Origin: an uncultured Gammaproteobacteria bacterium
GTDB taxonomy: Bacteria; Pseudomonadota; Gammaproteobacteria; Pseudomonadales; Pseudohongiellaceae
Assembly (NCBI GenBank): GCA_903926285.1
Contig: CAIYIP010000276.1
Location: 1-5,239, forward strand
DNA: 5,239 nucleotides
Reading direction: 5' to 3'
Positions 1-5,098 of this stretch are shown here, piece after piece (position 1 is the stretch's first letter; each line of letters starts with the position of its first letter). Below the pieces are notes generated by a model. It had not been told where the DNA came from, did not search any database, and worked only from the letters and a program-made list of their open reading frames with translations. A program made the position numbers and the translations under genes.

Positions 1-1
1 G

Positions 2-643
2 CAGGATACTTCGCACCTGCCTCCCCAGTTTTCGCTGCGGACGCTGAATGCCGGAGGATTCGTCAGCCCTGGCGAGGGCAAGTACATGCTCAACCGCTAC
101 CTGCGCGAGCGGGGTGACCCAAACATCAGGACCAACGCTGACTTAATCTCAAAGGCGCGCTTCTACGAGGACCCTAACTTCCCAGACCGCGGGCAGGCAC
201 GGGTTCAGGCTGAGAGCGCCACGGAGCTCGATACATCTGTACAGTTGCGTGGACGCTTCGCGATGCAGACGATGCTGCTGCAATGTATGCAGGAGCAGCA
301 ACTGGATGCCCTGGTGTCGCCGATGGCAACGGTGCCACCACGCAAGCTGACGTCACCGCGCGAGCCGACATCGAACGGGCGCTCGGCCGTCGGCTGGTCG
401 TTGATTGGTCAGCAGGGATTCCCTGTGATAACCGTGCCCGCCGGCTTCACGACACTTGTGTGGGAGCGCGTTACCGATGGGGAAGGAACGCGCCTGGCCG
501 GACCGGTTCCGGCGGCCCTACCCGTCGGTGTGGACTTCATCGCGCGACCGTTCGGCGAGCCGCTGCTATTCAGAATTGCGTCCGCATACGAGGCCGCGAC
601 CAGACACCGCAGACCTCCGCCAGACTTTGGCTCGGTGCCGTAG
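2..643 (+). CDS. Amidase-signature family hydrolase, C-terminal part (5' end outside window)
   Basis: Amidase-signature enzymes hydrolyse amide bonds with a Ser-cisSer-Lys triad. That triad and the Gly/Ser-rich signature lie in the N-terminal half and are not in this window. The frame is open from base 2 and ends at TAG 641-643, giving 213 residues against a usual family length of about 450-550, so roughly the last 40% is present. The ATG at base 86 is internal: the codons before it read as normal amidase sequence (LNAGGFVSPGEGKYML). Family hallmarks of the C-terminal region are visible: DALVSP (bases 305-322), GFPVITVPAG (416-445) and LPVGVDFIARPFGEPLLF (518-571), followed by a helix with SAYEAATRHRRPP that closes the fold. 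Substrate cannot be inferred. The gene runs toward the minus-strand cluster and is not in its operon. Family assignment is firm; whether the full gene is intact cannot be judged. Confidence 0.9.
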   Translation, partial: QDTSHLPPQFSLRTLNAGGFVSPGEGKYMLNRYLRERGDPNIRTNADLISKARFYEDPNFPDRGQARVQAESATELDTSVQLRGRFAMQTMLLQCMQEQQLDALVSPMATVPPRKLTSPREPTSNGRSAVGWSLIGQQGFPVITVPAGFTTLVWERVTDGEGTRLAGPVPAALPVGVDFIARPFGEPLLFRIASAYEAATRHRRPPPDFGSVP

Positions 644-690
644 GATTTGGATTTTGTGTATAGAGGCTCGCCAACAATCAGTCCACATAA

Positions 691-708
691 ATTAATAGGG
701 TCAGACTC
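691..708 (+). repeat. ATTAATAGGGTCAGACTC motif, IS/REP-associated type
   Basis: The 18-base word resembles motifs that, from memory, recur around IS200-like (Y1) transposase genes and REP-type elements in environmental Proteobacteria. No transposase is present here, so at most this is a solitary repeat or scar. It shares AATAGGGTC with the two longer repeats at 941-1035 and 2143-2246, which may be coincidental. Confidence 0.3.
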
Positions 709-775
709 ACTGCTGTCCGACGCAATCGGTCCCACGCAATCGATAGAAAGGCGGCATCGAATGAACTATGAATGT

Positions 776-802
776 CCAGGGTTCACGCCTATATCACCCT
801 GG
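776..802. repeat. Stem-loop with 7-bp perfect arms
   Basis: CCAGGGT at 776-782 is perfectly complementary to ACCCTGG at 796-802, with a 13-base loop. There is no T run on either side, so it is not a canonical intrinsic terminator. It lies about 130 bp beyond the amidase stop codon. Its role is unknown; it may be part of a mobile repeat. Confidence 0.4.
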
Positions 803-885
803 TACGCGTGGCATACCGCGCTTCCGCCTGGTGCGATTGAATGACCACCAGCCAGACGCGAATTTTCCTCCCACGACATCATGCC

Positions 886-909
886 GTTCGGGTTCAGTTC
901 GGTGTTCGG
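886..909 (+). repeat. Short cluster of GTTCGG words
   Basis: GTTCGG occurs at 886-891, 897-902 and 904-909, with the variant GTTCAG at 892-897. Further copies lie inside both long repeats (for example 945-950, 990-995 and 2201-2206). It is a low-complexity or degenerate repeat tract preceding repeat copy A, with no coding potential that I can support. Confidence 0.4.
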
Positions 910-940
910 TGGGGAAAACTCGTTACGGCTCTTGGGTTTA

Positions 941-1035
941 CCCGGTTCGGTAGCAAGCAAATCCCAGCCCAATTTTGGAATAGGGTCGGGTTCGGTGGAT
1001 TAGGCAGAGGAAAAATTGTTAGCTTTCTTCAACCT
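941..1035 (+). repeat. Intergenic direct repeat, copy A
   Basis: This segment aligns with 2143-2246 in the same orientation. Both open with CCCGGTTCGGTAG, share a 26-base identical core (964-989 here), continue with GGTTCGG and AGGAAAA, and close with CTTCAACCT. Copy B carries about ten extra bases after the core. The core can fold: CCCAGCCC (963-970) pairs with GGGTCGGG (983-990) with one mismatch and one G-U pair around a 12-base loop. Copy A lies about 120 bp beyond the 3' end of the esterase gene, and copy B lies beyond the 3' end of the DUF6152-a gene. No reading frame is conserved between the copies. It could be a dispersed non-autonomous repeat or a structured 3' element. Confidence 0.75.
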
Positions 1036-1063
1036 CCGGCGTGCAACGGGGCAACTTCCGCTT

Positions 1064-1110
1064 GATTCTGATTCCGTCATGAACAGGTTCAAATCCTGCC
1101 ACCCCAGCCA
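1064..1110 (+). pseudogene. 3' half of a tRNA-Gln (anticodon CTG), 5' half absent
   Basis: Reading on the plus strand one finds an anticodon-loop-like TTCTGAT (1066-1072, anticodon CTG), 3' anticodon stem TCCGT, a 5-base variable loop, T stem-loop ACAGG-TTCAAAT-CCTGC (1083-1099, one A-C mismatch at the outer pair), 3' acceptor strand CACCCCA (1100-1106), discriminator G and encoded CCA (1108-1110). Spacing is exactly that of a class I tRNA, and the ATTCTGATTCCG and CACCCCAGCCA blocks match bacterial tRNA-Gln. The 5' side fails: the expected TGGGGTG acceptor strand, D arm and 5' anticodon stem are not found at 1035-1065. Similarity thus begins at the anticodon loop, the usual extent of an integrase attachment core. 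It is probably not a functional tRNA. It may be a decayed gene or an att-site remnant. Confidence 0.6.
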
Positions 1111-1154
1111 GTTTCCGTTCCGGTACAAGCACTCAAAAAAACCACTTTTCCCGG

Positions 1155-1892
1155 TTAGCGTGTGCAACCCTCTTTCGTCGCCTCGAAACCATCGAACAGT
1201 CGGCTTGCGTTGGCGCCCGCGAGAGTTTCTATGCGATGTGGTTCCCCTTTTTCGACAGCATACTTTGCCACTGCGCCATGCTCGGTCAGAAACTCCGCTT
1301 CTCGCCTCATCTCGTCGTGCCATTGATACTCGTCGTTCTCACCGACGTACATGAACACGCACATTTTTACTAGGGCGAGCAGTTTTTGTTCACTCGGCTG
1401 CCACAAATAGCCGGGAAAGGCCGTTACTGACAGAAAATAGTCCGGGTTGGCGGCCGCTACGTGGAATGCCGCAATACCGCCGTTCGATACTCCTGCAAGA
1501 TGAAACTTGCCGTCAACGATGTGGTAGTCCTGAAGAATCGCATCCAGGAAGGCAGGAAATATCCTCTCACCGCCCTGGAAGAACAGCTCTCCGTCCGGCG
1601 CAGCTGGCGCGACGACGATGTAGCCTCGGCGTTCCGCTTCGGCCTGCAGGTTGCGGCTGAGAACGCCATCCACAGTATTCATCGTCTGCGGACCACCACC
1701 GAACGCGAGGATTGCAGGATAGGACATGGCGGGGTCATAGCCGTCAGGAAGCACGACTTTGTACTGTACCCCGACGCCGGCCACCGTCATGCTCTTCTCT
1801 TCGACGCTCGCATATGCAGTGATAGTCGCGAACAAAGTTGACACCGCAAGCAACAGCTTTAAACCAATCCCGATAGCGTGATTCTTTGTCAT
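1155..1892 (-). CDS. Secreted alpha/beta-hydrolase, probable serine esterase
   Basis: A 245-aa exported hydrolase, probably cleaving an ester with a Ser-His-Asp triad; the substrate is unknown. Residues 1-28 form a Sec signal peptide (Lys, a hydrophobic stretch at about 8-24, AYA before the cleavage point). The mature part shows the alpha/beta-hydrolase order: an early strand with a Gly-rich turn (ILAFGGGPQ, 61-69, oxyanion region), YIVVAPAAPDG (91-101), the nucleophile elbow GVSNGG with Ser136, GENDE with likely acid Asp187, and GEPHR with likely His219. The layout resembles the PHB-depolymerase/LpqC-like esterases, though it is at the short end. The ATG at 1890-1892 is preceded by a weak GAGAG ribosome binding site, and the signal peptide supports this start. 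The gene lies 378 bp downstream of DUF6152-a on the same strand, so it is probably a separate unit, and it is bracketed by the two intergenic repeats. Confidence 0.85.
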   Translation of the reverse strand: MTKNHAIGIGLKLLLAVSTLFATITAYASVEEKSMTVAGVGVQYKVVLPDGYDPAMSYPAILAFGGGPQTMNTVDGVLSRNLQAEAERRGYIVVAPAAPDGELFFQGGERIFPAFLDAILQDYHIVDGKFHLAGVSNGGIAAFHVAAANPDYFLSVTAFPGYLWQPSEQKLLALVKMCVFMYVGENDEYQWHDEMRREAEFLTEHGAVAKYAVEKGEPHRIETLAGANASRLFDGFEATKEGCTR

Positions 1893-1916
1893 TGAATTTC
1901 TCTCTAACTTGCAGAC

Positions 1917-1928
1917 TGATACTTATCA
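1917..1928. promoter_or_regulatory. Short dyad upstream of the esterase start, possible operator
   Basis: TGATA (1917-1921) and TATCA (1924-1928) are inverted around a 2-bp centre in an A/T-rich part of the esterase leader. The position is suitable for a repressor site, but five-base arms arise often by chance. Confidence 0.2.
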
Positions 1929-2142
1929 AAGTGTATGTGATTCTTGACATAAAAACCGGCGATTTTATGCGTGCCGCCATCTTGTTTATTGTTGAAGTTA
2001 GCAGGATGCCAGGTTTTGTGGCTATCGCATTCCAACTCTCCAAATCTGGGAATTGGGCCGCCGATGCATGCGCTCCTCGATTACGGAAGACGTCGGGCAG
2101 CTACGTTAAAATCGGGTGCCTATCCAAGTGCCTTTCGACTTT

Positions 2143-2246
2143 CCCGGTTCGGTAGAAAGAAATATCCAGCCCAATTTTGGAATAGGGTCGGTTTCGAAGG
2201 GTTCGGCGGACTGGCCACAGGAAAATTTTTTAACCGCCTTCAACCT
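2143..2246 (+). repeat. Intergenic direct repeat, copy B
   Basis: Second copy of the repeat at 941-1035, same orientation, start points 1202 bp apart. The identical 26-base core is at 2166-2191. After it, copy B has an extra TTTCGAAGG-like stretch before GGTTCGGCGGA, then ACAGGAAAA and the shared end CTTCAACCT (2238-2246). It begins 24 bp past the DUF6152-a stop codon, so on the minus strand it lies in that gene's 3' trailer. Read on that strand, the core hairpin is followed by a weakly T-rich stretch, so a termination role is possible but not convincing. Confidence 0.75.
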
Positions 2247-2270
2247 GCATCCCTACTGACAATTCAGGTG

Positions 2271-2663
2271 TTATTTGTCTACCCAGTTGCCAACGGTAGT
2301 GCCGTCGGCAAAACGGGCCGCCATAAATTCACCCAGTGGCGCATTGCTGACGTGCTGACGCAGTTGCATCGTCACTTGCGCACCAGCCTTGAAGGTTGAC
2401 GGATTGTAACCCTGGCGAATCAGGTTATTCGGATTGCCCCATTCAACACTCCACTCCACCACCTCGCCCTTGTCATCGGTAACATTTACCTGAATCCAGG
2501 AATGCGGGTTCTTGAACTGGAACTCCTTGATCGTGCCACTGATCTGCGTGGTTTCCTCCGCAATCTGGCCAATGGTTGAATGATGGGCTGTCGCCAGATG
2601 CGCGATCAGGAGGGAGCCGACGACAATCATGCTGGCAACAACAGTCTTGATGGTAGCTTTCAT
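2271..2663 (-). CDS. DUF6152-type exported protein (module a)
   Basis: A 130-aa small exported protein of unknown function, recognised by its likeness to DUF6152 proteins. Residues 1-26 are a signal peptide (two Lys, hydrophobic 8-24, ATA before cleavage), leaving a mature chain that begins His27-His28-Ser29. Then follow a beta-rich core with SGTIKEFQFKNPHSWI (42-57, family NPH motif), WSVEW (71-75), a GYNPSTFKAG turn (85-94) and a C-terminal ADGT (119-122). The start ATG (2661-2663) has an AAGGA site 7 bases upstream. It lies 107 bp downstream of long-a, probably cotranscribed. It differs from its paralogue at 4700-5098 in order, following its long partner instead of preceding it. Biochemical role is not established; metal or copper binding through the N-terminal histidines is only a hypothesis. 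Confidence 0.85.
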   Translation of the reverse strand: MKATIKTVVASMIVVGSLLIAHLATAHHSTIGQIAEETTQISGTIKEFQFKNPHSWIQVNVTDDKGEVVEWSVEWGNPNNLIRQGYNPSTFKAGAQVTMQLRQHVSNAPLGEFMAARFADGTTVGNWVDK

Positions 2664-2718
2664 AGGGGATTCCTTCTCAAAGAAAAAATTTGCGGTCCGG
2701 TCCAGCCCCTGCCATCTG

Positions 2719-2738
2719 CAGGCAAAATAATGTGCCTG
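2719..2738. repeat. Stem-loop between long-a and DUF6152-a
   Basis: CAGGCA (2719-2724) is complementary to TGCCTG (2733-2738) with an 8-base A/T-rich loop. It sits in the 107-bp gap between the two genes of module a. Without a T run it is unlikely to stop transcription fully. It might affect mRNA processing or attenuate the downstream gene. Confidence 0.3.
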
Positions 2739-2770
2739 ACATTTGTACCCAGGGCGTCTTCATTAACACT

Positions 2771-3685
2771 TTACTTGACGGTTTCGCCTTCTGCATCCAG
2801 AAACAGGCTGCGACCATCTTCGACTTTTACCCGATTGTTCTCATTGCATTCGTAATCCATCACGCGCGTGCCTGCGGGCAGTTTCCAGAAGCGTTTTTCC
2901 ACTACCCAGGGTTGGGTCAACGCTTTCGGATCTTCCAGCGTGAGCTCTACCAGCAGCAGATCTTCCATCTTGCCCTGGTCACTCATTTCGCTGGTGCGAT
3001 GGATGCGGGTGGTGGCATGCGCTTGTTCGCTGAGCACCAGGCCGCTGCGATCCAGGATTGAATCCTTGTCACTCCAGCCCTTGATGCCAGTGGTGGTAAA
3101 CACCAGCGTATCGCCTTCCCAGTGGCCAATCGATTCGCCGATCAGGTTATGCCAGATGATATCCGGTGGCGTGTGTGAACTACCGTCGGTATAGATACGC
3201 ATTGTGCTGCGCGTATGCTCAGCAAGAACCCAGACAGCTTCCGGCCGCACCACAAACTCTACCGGCCAGTTCACATTGAAGATGCGCGGGAAGCCATGCG
3301 CAATACAGCTGGTAAGCGGATCGGGGAAGCGGCCCTGATCGCGCAGCACGAGATTTTCCTGATAGATGGCTTCCCATTCCGGGGTATAGGGTGGATGGGC
3401 GCGGGTGCCGGCGGTATCCACGCCGGATTGAGGGCTGGTCGCGTCGGCGGGTACGCCATTGAGTGTCCAGCTGACACGGTCAAACACAGTGCCACCGCGA
3501 CTGGCCCAGGTGCCGCTCCAGTCGGGCAGTGAAGCGTAAGACGGGAGTTCTGCAGCGTAGACGAAGCTGTGCGGCGTAAATGCCGATGCTGCCAGCAGCA
3601 CTCCGAGGCTGAACGCCGAGAGTCCTTTCGCGGCTGTGCTGATTCCCGCACCGAGCATGTGCCTGTAGATTTTAGTTGTTGTCAT
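2771..3685 (-). CDS. Exported protein of the GHWE-motif family (long-a), function unknown
   Basis: A 304-aa protein with no known activity, paralogous to 3891-4670. It begins with a long N-terminal region and a hydrophobic segment (about 22-37) ending in VYAA (42-45), a plausible signal peptide. The mature part has DWSGTW (55-60), DPLTSC (122-127), a MRIYTDG strand (162-168), IGESIGHWEGDTLVFTTTGI (182-201), EQAH (220-223) and YECNENN (278-284). The only cysteines, Cys127 and Cys280, match the two in the mature paralogue, suggesting a disulfide. The strand-rich sequence suggests a beta fold. The ATG at 3683-3685 is chosen for its upstream GAGGGG (10 bases away); Met10 is a less supported alternative. 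A promoter with a dyad operator lies about 75 bp upstream. DUF6152-a follows. Similar proteins are, from memory, often found beside DUF6152 genes, but I cannot name a characterised member. Confidence 0.85.
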   Translation of the reverse strand: MTTTKIYRHMLGAGISTAAKGLSAFSLGVLLAASAFTPHSFVYAAELPSYASLPDWSGTWASRGGTVFDRVSWTLNGVPADATSPQSGVDTAGTRAHPPYTPEWEAIYQENLVLRDQGRFPDPLTSCIAHGFPRIFNVNWPVEFVVRPEAVWVLAEHTRSTMRIYTDGSSHTPPDIIWHNLIGESIGHWEGDTLVFTTTGIKGWSDKDSILDRSGLVLSEQAHATTRIHRTSEMSDQGKMEDLLLVELTLEDPKALTQPWVVEKRFWKLPAGTRVMDYECNENNRVKVEDGRSLFLDAEGETVK

Positions 3686-3761
3686 TTTTGTTATTCCCCT
3701 CTGTCAGGTTCACCCCATGTCAGCTGAAACGCTGCTGGTTACGACTTTGTATTTGGCATCG

Positions 3762-3791
3762 AGTATAAGGTGGAGGAAATCCACCTTACAA
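3762..3791 (-). promoter_or_regulatory. Candidate sigma-70 promoter with inverted repeat in its spacer, upstream of long-a
   Basis: On the minus strand TTGTAA (3786-3791, 4/6 to the -35 consensus) is followed after 18 bp by TATACT (3762-3767, 5/6 to the -10 consensus). A perfect 9-bp inverted repeat, TAAGGTGGA / TCCACCTTA with a 5-base centre (3766-3774 and 3780-3788), fills the spacer. A transcription start near 3755 would give a leader of about 70 bases before the long-a ATG. Dyads placed between -35 and -10 are typical of MerR-family operators (with 19-20 bp spacers) and also of simple repressor sites. No regulator gene is in the window. An alternative reading is an RNA hairpin in the trailer of long-b, but there is no T run. 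Confidence 0.5.
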
Positions 3792-3817
3792 GCGACAGCT
3801 GTTTTGTAGCTTTCTTA

Positions 3818-3839
3818 CCAGCCGTGAATGCAGGGCTGG
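3818..3839 (-). terminator. Stem-loop after long-b, possible weak terminator
   Basis: CCAGCC (3818-3823) is complementary to GGCTGG (3834-3839) with a 10-base loop, 52 bp past the long-b stop codon on the minus strand. The flank beyond it reads TAAGAAAGC, not a T run, so it is not a canonical intrinsic terminator. It lies between long-b and the candidate long-a promoter, which is where a module boundary would be expected. Confidence 0.25.
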
Positions 3840-3890
3840 AATGTTCTGCAATCTGGCTGGTGCTAACTCACGCTGGAACGGTCAGTGTTT

Positions 3891-4670
3891 CTATTCGGGG
3901 ACGATCCCGCCAGCAACACCATATTGGTTGTTCTCGATACAGATGTACTCCAGAATTTCGCTGCCGGGTTCGCCCAGTTTGGCGGTATAGCTGACCGTGA
4001 AAGGTGCGGTATAGGCGCCGGGGTCGTTTATGGTGACTTCCCTGTGCAGCGTGGAGTAGTCAATTCGGGTCCAGCGCTCAGTGAGCTGCAGTTGCTCGGT
4101 ATGGACCGTGCCGCCCACGTCGAGCCAGAAGATGTCATTGAGCCCGATGGTATCAATCACGAGAGTGTCGTCTTCCCAATGACCAATGGAATGACCATAC
4201 CAGGTTGGGCGGGGGTCTTCCGGATGCTGACGCCCATCCATGAAAATCTGTCGGTAGCTATGGGCATTGCCTTCTTGCAGCATGAATATATGAGTTGCAT
4301 TGAGTGTGGGATGCTGCACGAAACGCCAGGCGAAACCACCGGTAATACGCAGGGGGCCGCCGGGCATGCACCAGTTGTAGGGGTCATCGGCGGGATCGCG
4401 GGCAAGGTATTTCTCACGCGCCCAAGGCTGCATCAGGCTGTCCAGCGTCCCGGCCGGCAGCAGGTCTGCAGCCTTGCCGGCGCCACCATCAATCCAGACG
4501 CCTGACAAATCTACGGTGCCGTCGGCCAGCATCGGCACGGGCAGTGTAGTATTTTCCACGGTGGGAGGGCCATTAGCACCGCCCACGCGCCGCATCAGGT
4601 CTTGAGCTGCCAGCAAATGCGGCAGACACACAAACATTAGTAAAAAAATGACTGGCAATGGCTTGCGCAT
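3891..4670 (-). CDS. Exported protein of the GHWE-motif family (long-b), function unknown
   Basis: A 259-aa protein, paralogue of long-a. Residues 1-23 are a classical signal peptide (MRK, hydrophobic 6-20, LLAAQ). The mature chain has VDLSGVW (53-59), DPYNWC (96-101), a FMDGRQHPED turn (143-152), YGHSIGHWEDDTLVIDTIGL (158-177), HTEQLQLTERW (190-200), NDPGAY (215-220) and EYICIENN (241-248). Its two mature cysteines, Cys101 and Cys244, lie at the same motif positions as in long-a. The start is the ATG at 4668-4670, which has GAGG 8 bases upstream and begins a proper signal peptide. A TTG at 4701-4703 overlapping the previous stop would add 11 residues before the signal peptide and is less likely. 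It starts 29 bp after DUF6152-b ends, so the two are almost surely one transcript. No reaction can be assigned. Confidence 0.85.
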   Translation of the reverse strand: MRKPLPVIFLLMFVCLPHLLAAQDLMRRVGGANGPPTVENTTLPVPMLADGTVDLSGVWIDGGAGKAADLLPAGTLDSLMQPWAREKYLARDPADDPYNWCMPGGPLRITGGFAWRFVQHPTLNATHIFMLQEGNAHSYRQIFMDGRQHPEDPRPTWYGHSIGHWEDDTLVIDTIGLNDIFWLDVGGTVHTEQLQLTERWTRIDYSTLHREVTINDPGAYTAPFTVSYTAKLGEPGSEILEYICIENNQYGVAGGIVPE

Positions 4671-4678
4671 GATTTGTA

Positions 4679-4682
4679 CCTC
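4679..4682 (-). promoter_or_regulatory. Ribosome binding site that decides the long-b start
   Basis: GAGG on the minus strand lies 8 bases before the ATG at 4668-4670. It supports that codon over the in-frame TTG 33 bases further upstream that overlaps the DUF6152-b stop codon. Confidence 0.6.
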
Positions 4683-4699
4683 AACGCTCTGCGTACGTC

Positions 4700-5098
4700 T
4701 CAATCGCGTGGCTTGTCAACGAACAGTGACTGGCCATCGTTAGTGTTGACGGCACTGGCGATTGCACGTCCAGCTCCGGCGCGACCCTCAAAGCCTTCCA
4801 TGGTAATGATGTCACCTGCACTCACCGTGCGGCGCGACCAGCCGCCACGCTCCAATGAGAGCACGCTGGCCATCTCGAAGTTCCAGGGGCTTACCTTCCC
4901 GCTATCATCGGTACTGTCCAGATAGATATGCACATGCGGATTGGTCCACTCGACCTTGGTCACAAGACCCTTGACCACCACAGGTTTATTGGCATCGTAT
5001 TCAGAAACCCAGGAATGGTGGGCACCGGCTGACCGGGGATACAGGCTGACCAGTATCAGGCTGAAGACGATTACGATTAAGGGGCTACGAATTGGCAT
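4700..5098 (-). CDS. DUF6152-type exported protein (module b)
   Basis: A 132-aa exported protein closely fitting the DUF6152 pattern. Residues 1-26 form a signal peptide (Arg4, hydrophobic 7-20, SAGA), so the mature chain would begin His27-His28-Ser29. Next come EYDANKPVVVKGLVTKVEWTNPHVHIYLD (33-61, with the family W-NPH motif), PWNFEMASV (71-79), GGWSRRTVSAGD (85-96) and NTNDGQSLF (118-126). The central repeat of strands suggests a small beta-barrel. Start ATG 5096-5098 has a strong GGGAG site 6 bases upstream. The gene leads the operon with long-b. It is nearer to the family consensus than its paralogue at 2271-2663, which lacks the W before NPH. Function is unknown for the family as far as I know. 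Confidence 0.9.
   Translation of the reverse strand: MPIRSPLIVIVFSLILVSLYPRSAGAHHSWVSEYDANKPVVVKGLVTKVEWTNPHVHIYLDSTDDSGKVSPWNFEMASVLSLERGGWSRRTVSAGDIITMEGFEGRAGAGRAIASAVNTNDGQSLFVDKPRD

Larger units (their letters stand above)
644..1154. other. Gene-free mosaic spacer between the amidase and esterase genes
   Basis: This 511 bp stretch separates two convergent genes. I find no open frame with a ribosome binding site, a recognisable domain or a credible start. It holds instead, left to right: an IS/REP-like motif (691-708), a 7-bp stem-loop (776-802), a cluster of GTTCGG words (886-909), copy A of a ~95 bp repeat (941-1035) and a tRNA-Gln 3' fragment (about 1064-1110). Such a patchwork is typical of a junction with a history of insertion and recombination, which is an inference. 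No clear intrinsic terminator for either flanking gene is visible. Confidence 0.6.
1893..2270. other. Gene-free spacer upstream of the esterase gene
   Basis: This 378 bp spacer holds the esterase leader on the right-to-left strand and repeat copy B (2143-2246). A dyad TGATA-CT-TATCA lies at 1917-1928, 25 bp before the esterase start codon, and could be an operator. I could not place a convincing -35/-10 pair. Open frames crossing the region have no ribosome binding site and run into repeat B or the DUF6152-a gene in antisense, so I do not call them. Confidence 0.5.

Noticed and set aside
1035..1110. A complete tRNA gene ending at 1110
   Set aside because: The bases at 1035-1065 do not pair with the 3' acceptor strand or with the 3' anticodon stem, and no D arm is seen. 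Only the 3' half is supportable.
1000..1354. Open frames on both strands across the tRNA fragment
   Set aside because: Their translations derive from the tRNA remnant and the esterase 3' end read in another frame; no start signals are seen.
941..2246. Integron cassette with attC sites, or a CRISPR array
   Set aside because: The repeats lack paired RYYYAAC/GTTRRRY core sites, so not attC. Two ~100 bp copies 1.2 kb apart do not form a CRISPR array.
1971..2399. Plus-strand 142-codon open frame
   Set aside because: It runs through repeat B and into the antisense of DUF6152-a. It has no ribosome binding site and no recognisable domain.
2684..2691. T run on the minus strand as an intrinsic terminator after long-a
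   Set aside because: No GC-rich stem directly precedes it, and it overlaps the DUF6152-a translation leader.
3885..4505. Plus-strand 206-codon open frame
   Set aside because: It lies fully antisense to long-b, which has a signal peptide, a ribosome binding site and a paralogue. The plus-strand frame is a shadow.
4671..4703. TTG start for long-b overlapping the DUF6152-b stop
   Set aside because: It would put 11 residues ahead of a textbook signal peptide, while the ATG at 4670 has a GAGG site at good spacing.
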